This document shows, in pieces, positions 60,870 to 64,000 of a stretch of 64,000 nt of DNA. Under the pieces are notes generated by a model. It did not search any database and was not told the origin of the DNA. It worked only from the letters and a program-made list of their open reading frames with translations. Within the stretch, counting starts at the first letter, position 1. The number at the start of each line of letters is the position of its first letter. The position numbers and the translations under genes are program-made. Location: positions 310,001 through 374,000 of the forward strand of contig JAQYTT010000001.1 of assembly GCA_029433155.1 (NCBI GenBank), in the 5' to 3' direction. The DNA comes from Lactobacillaceae bacterium L1_55_11. GTDB lineage: Bacteria; Bacillota; Bacilli; Lactobacillales; Lactobacillaceae.

Positions 60870-61747
60870 TGGTTACATTAGAAAATGAGCAATTGAAGGT
60901 TCAAATTAGCGAGCAAGGCGCCGAACTAAACAGTGTTTGGAATAAGGCGGCTGAGCTGGAGTATATTTGGGTCGGGGACCCGAAATATTGGGGCCGTCAT
61001 GCGCCCAATCTCTTTCCAATTGTCGGCCGGTTGCGCGGTGACCAGTTCACGGTTGATGGTGAAACTTATTACATGAACCAGCATGGTTTTGCCCGTAACA
61101 TGACCTTTGAGGTTGTCGAACAAGACGACCGGGGGGCAACTTTCCGCTTAAAGGACAGCGAAGCTACTCATCGAATCTTTCCCTTTAAGTTTGTCTTTGA
61201 TGTTCGTTACGACCTCGATGATCAAAACTGCTTATCTATTAAATACATTGTCCACAATCCGGATGAAGAAGAGACCCTCTTCTTTAGCGTTGGTGGCCAT
61301 CCGGCCTTTAACCTTCCTTTGGATGGCGGTAAGTTCTCCGACTACTATTTGTCGATTGAACCCGAAATTACCTATGACCGGATTCGGTTAGTAGGGCCAT
61401 ATTCTAATCCCTATGCACCGACGCCTTTTACCGCTAACATTCCCTTGCGCTTGCGCCAGGAAGACTACCATGATGATGCCATCATTTTAAAGTTAGAGCG
61501 GCAAAAGACTTCCTTCCTCTTGGCCCGCCTGGCTAATCAGCATGGTTTGAAGATGGTGGTCGATAACGCCCAGTACTTTGGTATTTGGACCCCGGCTGGT
61601 AAGGAGGCGCCCTTCATCGCCTTAGAACCTTGGTGGGGGATTGCGGATACGGTTGATGCCAGTGGCAACTTCAAGGAGAAGTTTGGCGTCAATGTCTTGG
61701 CCGCCGGTGACACCTTTACCGGTAGTTACAGCATGACTTTCTTTTAA
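60869..61747 (+). CDS. Aldose 1-epimerase family protein (LacX type)
   Basis: 292 residues. LKVQISEQGAELNSVWNKAAELEYIWVGDPKYWGRHAPNLFPIVGRL, MNQHGFARNMTFEV, FFSVGGHPAFNLPL and a terminal FIALEPWWGIAD. Galactose-mutarotase fold; LacX substrate specificity is unsettled. Predicted leaderless; shares a terminator with convergent catalase. Confidence 0.92.
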   Translation: MVTLENEQLKVQISEQGAELNSVWNKAAELEYIWVGDPKYWGRHAPNLFPIVGRLRGDQFTVDGETYYMNQHGFARNMTFEVVEQDDRGATFRLKDSEATHRIFPFKFVFDVRYDLDDQNCLSIKYIVHNPDEEETLFFSVGGHPAFNLPLDGGKFSDYYLSIEPEITYDRIRLVGPYSNPYAPTPFTANIPLRLRQEDYHDDAIILKLERQKTSFLLARLANQHGLKMVVDNAQYFGIWTPAGKEAPFIALEPWWGIADTVDASGNFKEKFGVNVLAAGDTFTGSYSMTFF

Positions 61748-61762
61748 AATAACAAAACAAAA

Positions 61763-61793
61763 AAACCAGGTAACGAAAGTTACCTGGTTTTTA
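61763..61793. terminator. Bidirectional terminator between lacX-like gene and catalase
   Basis: 12-bp stem AAACCAGGTAAC/GTTACCTGGTTT with GAAA tetraloop, A and T tracts both sides. Confidence 0.95.
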
Positions 61794-61814
61794 TTTGGCT
61801 AGCTTAGGTAGGTT

Positions 61815-63275
61815 TTACTTCTTTTCAGCGTCCTTGATGGCCTGAATCTTGTCAGCTACGCGCTTACCGTAGTCAGGGTCAGCCTTAGTGAAGAGGGCAA
61901 TCTGACGTTCCTGGGTAGCTTCATCGTTGATGTGTCCCAGCGAATCAGCAATACCGTTAGTCAAGATTTCCTTTTGTTCTTCGCTCATCAGGTTGTAAAG
62001 GGCACCTGGCTGAGAGAAGTAGTCTGGGTCGTAGGCAGGGTAGTTACCCGTACGACCTTCAACTGGGTCACCAGCGATATCAGCGCGGTGATCTTCAGTT
62101 GGGCCACCCTTAGAGTTAGGCTCGTAAACCACCCGGTCGCCACCGTTGTCGTTAGTGGTCATGTAGCCGTCACGCTCGTAAGTGTGGACTGGTACACCGT
62201 CCTTAGGACGGTTAACTGGGATGTCTTGGTAGTTAGCACCAAGACGGTAGCGCTGCGTGTCGTTGTATGAGAAGAGACGACCTTGCAGGAGCTTATCCAA
62301 TGAAGGCTCGATACCAGGTACCAAGTTGGCAGGGGACAGGGCGGCCTGCTCAACGTCACGGAAGAAGTTGTCTGGGTTGTGGTCCAAGACGAACTGACCA
62401 ACCTCAATCAATGGGTAGTCCTTTTGTGAAACCGTCTTGGTAACATCAAAGATGTCGTACTTGTAGTTCAAACCTTCTTCGTAAGGGATAATCTGAACCT
62501 TCAAAGTCCATGAAGGGTAGTCACCGTTTTCAATGGCGTCAAACATCTGGTGGCGGTGCCAGTCAGTGTCCTTGGCCATCATTGCCGTAGCATCTTCAGG
62601 TGAAAGGTTCTTAATACCATGGTTAGTCTTGAAGTGATACTTAACCCAGAACTGCTCACCCTTGGCATTGACCCACTTGTAGGTGTGAGAACCAAAGCCG
62701 TGCATGTAGCCGTAACCATAAGGGAAACCACGGTCTGAGAAGAGAATGGTTACCTGGTGGAGGCTTTCAGGTGAGTTAGACCAGAAATCCCACTGCATGT
62801 CATCACTACGCAAACCAGTTTGGGGCTCACGCTTTTGTGAGTGGATGAAGTCAGGGAACTTCAAAGGATCATTGATGAAGAACACAGGGGTGTTGTTACC
62901 AACGATGTCGTAGTTTCCGTCATTCGTGTAGAAACGAGTGGCAAAACCGTGCACATCGCGGGCCGTATCAGGGTAACCCTTCTCACCGGCAACTGATGAG
63001 AAGCGGGCGAAGACATCGGTAACCTTACCCTTGCCGTTCAAGAAGTCGGCCTTAGTATAGGCTGACATGTCGTTGGTCAAGGTAAAGTGACCCATGGCAC
63101 CAGAACCCTTGGCGTGAACAACACGCTCAGGAATCCGCTCTCGGTCGAAGTGGGCCAACTTTTCAACTAATTGGTAGTCTTGTAAAAGTAGGGGTCCCCG
63201 TTCTCCGGCAGAAAGAGAATGCTGGTTGTCAGCGAATGGCTGGCCACTACGCGTGGTGATTTTTTCATCAGACAT
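61815..63275 (-). CDS. katA: Haem catalase
   Basis: 486 residues from ATG 63275 (AAAAGGAG 8 bases before); open frame to 63344 crosses the promoter. Starts TRSGQPFADNQHSLSAGERGPLLLQD. Active-site His in RVVHAKGSGAMGHF, RFSSVAGEKGYPDTARDVHGFATRFYT, distal Asn in IVGNNTPVFFI, and haem-ligand Tyr in RLFSYNDTQRYRLG. A small-subunit (clade 3) monofunctional catalase degrading hydrogen peroxide in the cytoplasm. Lactic acid bacteria do not make haem, so activity depends on imported haem. Confidence 0.97.
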   Translation of the reverse strand: MSDEKITTRSGQPFADNQHSLSAGERGPLLLQDYQLVEKLAHFDRERIPERVVHAKGSGAMGHFTLTNDMSAYTKADFLNGKGKVTDVFARFSSVAGEKGYPDTARDVHGFATRFYTNDGNYDIVGNNTPVFFINDPLKFPDFIHSQKREPQTGLRSDDMQWDFWSNSPESLHQVTILFSDRGFPYGYGYMHGFGSHTYKWVNAKGEQFWVKYHFKTNHGIKNLSPEDATAMMAKDTDWHRHQMFDAIENGDYPSWTLKVQIIPYEEGLNYKYDIFDVTKTVSQKDYPLIEVGQFVLDHNPDNFFRDVEQAALSPANLVPGIEPSLDKLLQGRLFSYNDTQRYRLGANYQDIPVNRPKDGVPVHTYERDGYMTTNDNGGDRVVYEPNSKGGPTEDHRADIAGDPVEGRTGNYPAYDPDYFSQPGALYNLMSEEQKEILTNGIADSLGHINDEATQERQIALFTKADPDYGKRVADKIQAIKDAEKK

Positions 63276-63301
63276 AAATGATCTCCTTTTCAGTGGGCTG
63301 C

Positions 63302-63363
63302 GTGATAATTGCTTATCACTTGATAACAAGGGTAAGTTTATCACCTGATAAATGGAATTGCAA
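63302..63363 (-). promoter_or_regulatory. Catalase promoter with two GATAA palindromes
   Basis: On the minus strand TTGCAA (63358-63363), 17-base spacer, TAAACT (63335-63340). Palindrome 1: TTTATCA-CC-TGATAAA (63337-63352), over the spacer and -10. Palindrome 2: GTGATAA-TTGC-TTATCAC (63302-63319), just downstream of +1. A single TTGATAA (63320-63326) lies between. Centres are 34 bp apart. A repressor operator pair is likely; the regulator is unknown. Confidence 0.6.
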
Positions 63364-63514
63364 TGCTTTTTTAATAAATTGGTCAGGTTCAGATATTTTG
63401 GCGGGTATTAGTGGGGGTGAGGCGAAGATGAGGACTTTCAAATTTGGGTTAGGGCCTGGCTGGTGACCATGTTAAAATAGAGGAAGAATAATTTTCTGAT
63501 TGAAGGAGGCTTTC

Positions 63515-64000
63515 ATGCTGTATGGTTTGCTAGCCCATCCGGCTGGCCACTCCCGTTCGCCCCAGATGCAAAATGCCATGATGGCGGCCGCGGGCATGAC
63601 CACCAATAATTACCAGGCCTTTGATGTGAATCCAGAGCAGTTAGAAACGGCGGTGCTGGGTTTGCGAGCCTTAGGGGTCGGGGGTTTTAACGTTTCGACA
63701 CCCTTTAAGGCTGCCATTATTCCCTTATTAGATGAACTAAGCCCCCTCAGTCAAAGGCTGGGTGCGGTTAACACGGTCAAACGCGAAGGGGACCGACTGG
63801 TAGGGACCAGTACCGATGGTCCTGGTTTTTGGCATAGTTTACCTGCCAAGCAGGCTCGGCAGCGGGTGGTCCTATTTGGGACCGGTGGTGCGGCCCGGGC
63901 GGTGATTGCCAGCGCCCCGGAATTTGGGGTTGAGGAGCTAACGGTCTTTAACCGGCGCCACGATGACTGGCATCAAAGGGTTGAACAGATTGAGGCCTTG
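63515..64000 (+). CDS. aroE: Shikimate dehydrogenase, N-terminal part (3' end outside window)
   Basis: 162 residues visible, frame open at the window end. ATG 63515 has GAAGGAGG 6 bases upstream. LYGLLAHPAGHSRSPQMQNAM (shikimate-binding Ser pair), GFNVSTPFKAAI (catalytic Lys; usual form NVTIPHK), LGAVNTVKR, TSTDGPGF (usual form NTDG with Asp) and the NADP loop VVLFGTGGAARAV. Reduces 3-dehydroshikimate. The substrate motifs are slightly divergent, so a quinate/shikimate relative such as YdiB is an alternative. Confidence 0.88.
   Translation, partial: MLYGLLAHPAGHSRSPQMQNAMMAAAGMTTNNYQAFDVNPEQLETAVLGLRALGVGGFNVSTPFKAAIIPLLDELSPLSQRLGAVNTVKREGDRLVGTSTDGPGFWHSLPAKQARQRVVLFGTGGAARAVIASAPEFGVEELTVFNRRHDDWHQRVEQIEAL

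Noticed and set aside
1-64000. CRISPR arrays, insertion sequences or prophage
   Set aside because: No regularly spaced repeats, transposase or phage structural genes were seen on either strand.

Overview
The window is a 64 kb piece of a Lactobacillaceae-type (Bacillota) chromosome with a base composition of about 50% G+C. The family-level call rests on the heterologous match of many gene neighbourhoods: yhaN-yhaM/prsA/hit/ecsAB/trmB, rplU-rpmA, murE, a PyrR-type pyr operon, lexA next to a UPF0154 gene, rpsB-tsf/pyrH-frr, glyQS, mevalonate-pathway mvaS, and T-box leaders. Several details (L27 beginning MLMN, a PrsA without a lipobox, a pyr operon without pyrR and pyrD) lean towards the Leuconostoc/Weissella/Oenococcus side of the family, but I cannot name a genus. 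There is no prophage, insertion sequence or CRISPR array; almost all of it is core genome.

Layout. 1-7.7 kb: end of yhaN, yhaM, then (minus) prsA, a small gene and hit, divergent from ecsAB-trmB, then a minus-strand trio of small membrane/hypothetical genes. 7.8-9.0 kb: tRNA-Arg(UCU), a 51-residue membrane protein, a TetR regulator. 9.0-15.7 kb: rplU-rpmA, pepQ, yunD-yutD, bioY-birA under a BirA-type operator, ilvE (minus). 15.8-26.9 kb: ITPase, Dus, a CPA2 antiporter, murE-coaBC, a DUF2187 protein, T-box-argS, PBP1A, a YlbF/YheA protein and a catalytically degenerate signal peptidase I. 27.0-35.0 kb: PyrR attenuator and pyrB-pyrC-carA-carB-pyrF-pyrE. 35.0-39.0 kb: lexA, UPF0154, plsC, a TrmN6-like methyltransferase, a GIY-YIG protein, an NfeD-like/SPFH pair. 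39.0-41.3 kb: an AT-rich three-gene island, the only clearly foreign DNA. 41.4-49.2 kb: rpsB, tsf, pyrH-frr, then a glycine T-box that controls a DUF2130 gene together with glyQS. 49.3-64 kb: lepA, a medium-chain reductase, prmA-rsmE, a small membrane protein, an ABC-F protein with a dead second ATPase site, mvaS, a nucleoside deoxyribosyltransferase, ACT/DUF711 pair, a basic small protein, a Xer recombinase, a LacX-type epimerase, catalase, and the start of aroE.

How parts work together. The pyr operon makes UMP from carbamoyl phosphate and is controlled by a PyrR-type attenuator; pyrH downstream in the window converts UMP to UDP. bioY and birA are co-transcribed and look autoregulated by BirA through a palindrome that covers the promoter. 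Two T-box leaders tune argS and a DUF2130-glyQ-glyS operon to tRNA charging, and the identity of the base pairing with the tRNA discriminator agrees with Arg (A73) and Gly (U73).

Most interesting points: (1) the AT-rich, ATGA-coupled three-gene cassette at 39.2-41.2 kb, with a two-helix membrane protein between two soluble proteins and no family I recognise, which is my candidate for an undescribed system; (2) a signal peptidase I homologue that has lost both members of its Ser/Lys dyad; (3) a DUF2130 nuclease-like gene inside the glycine T-box regulon; (4) at least four genes whose start codon coincides with the predicted transcription start (leaderless mRNAs); (5) L27 with a Prp-type N-terminal extension but no prp gene between rplU and rpmA; (6) paired GATAA palindromes over the catalase promoter.
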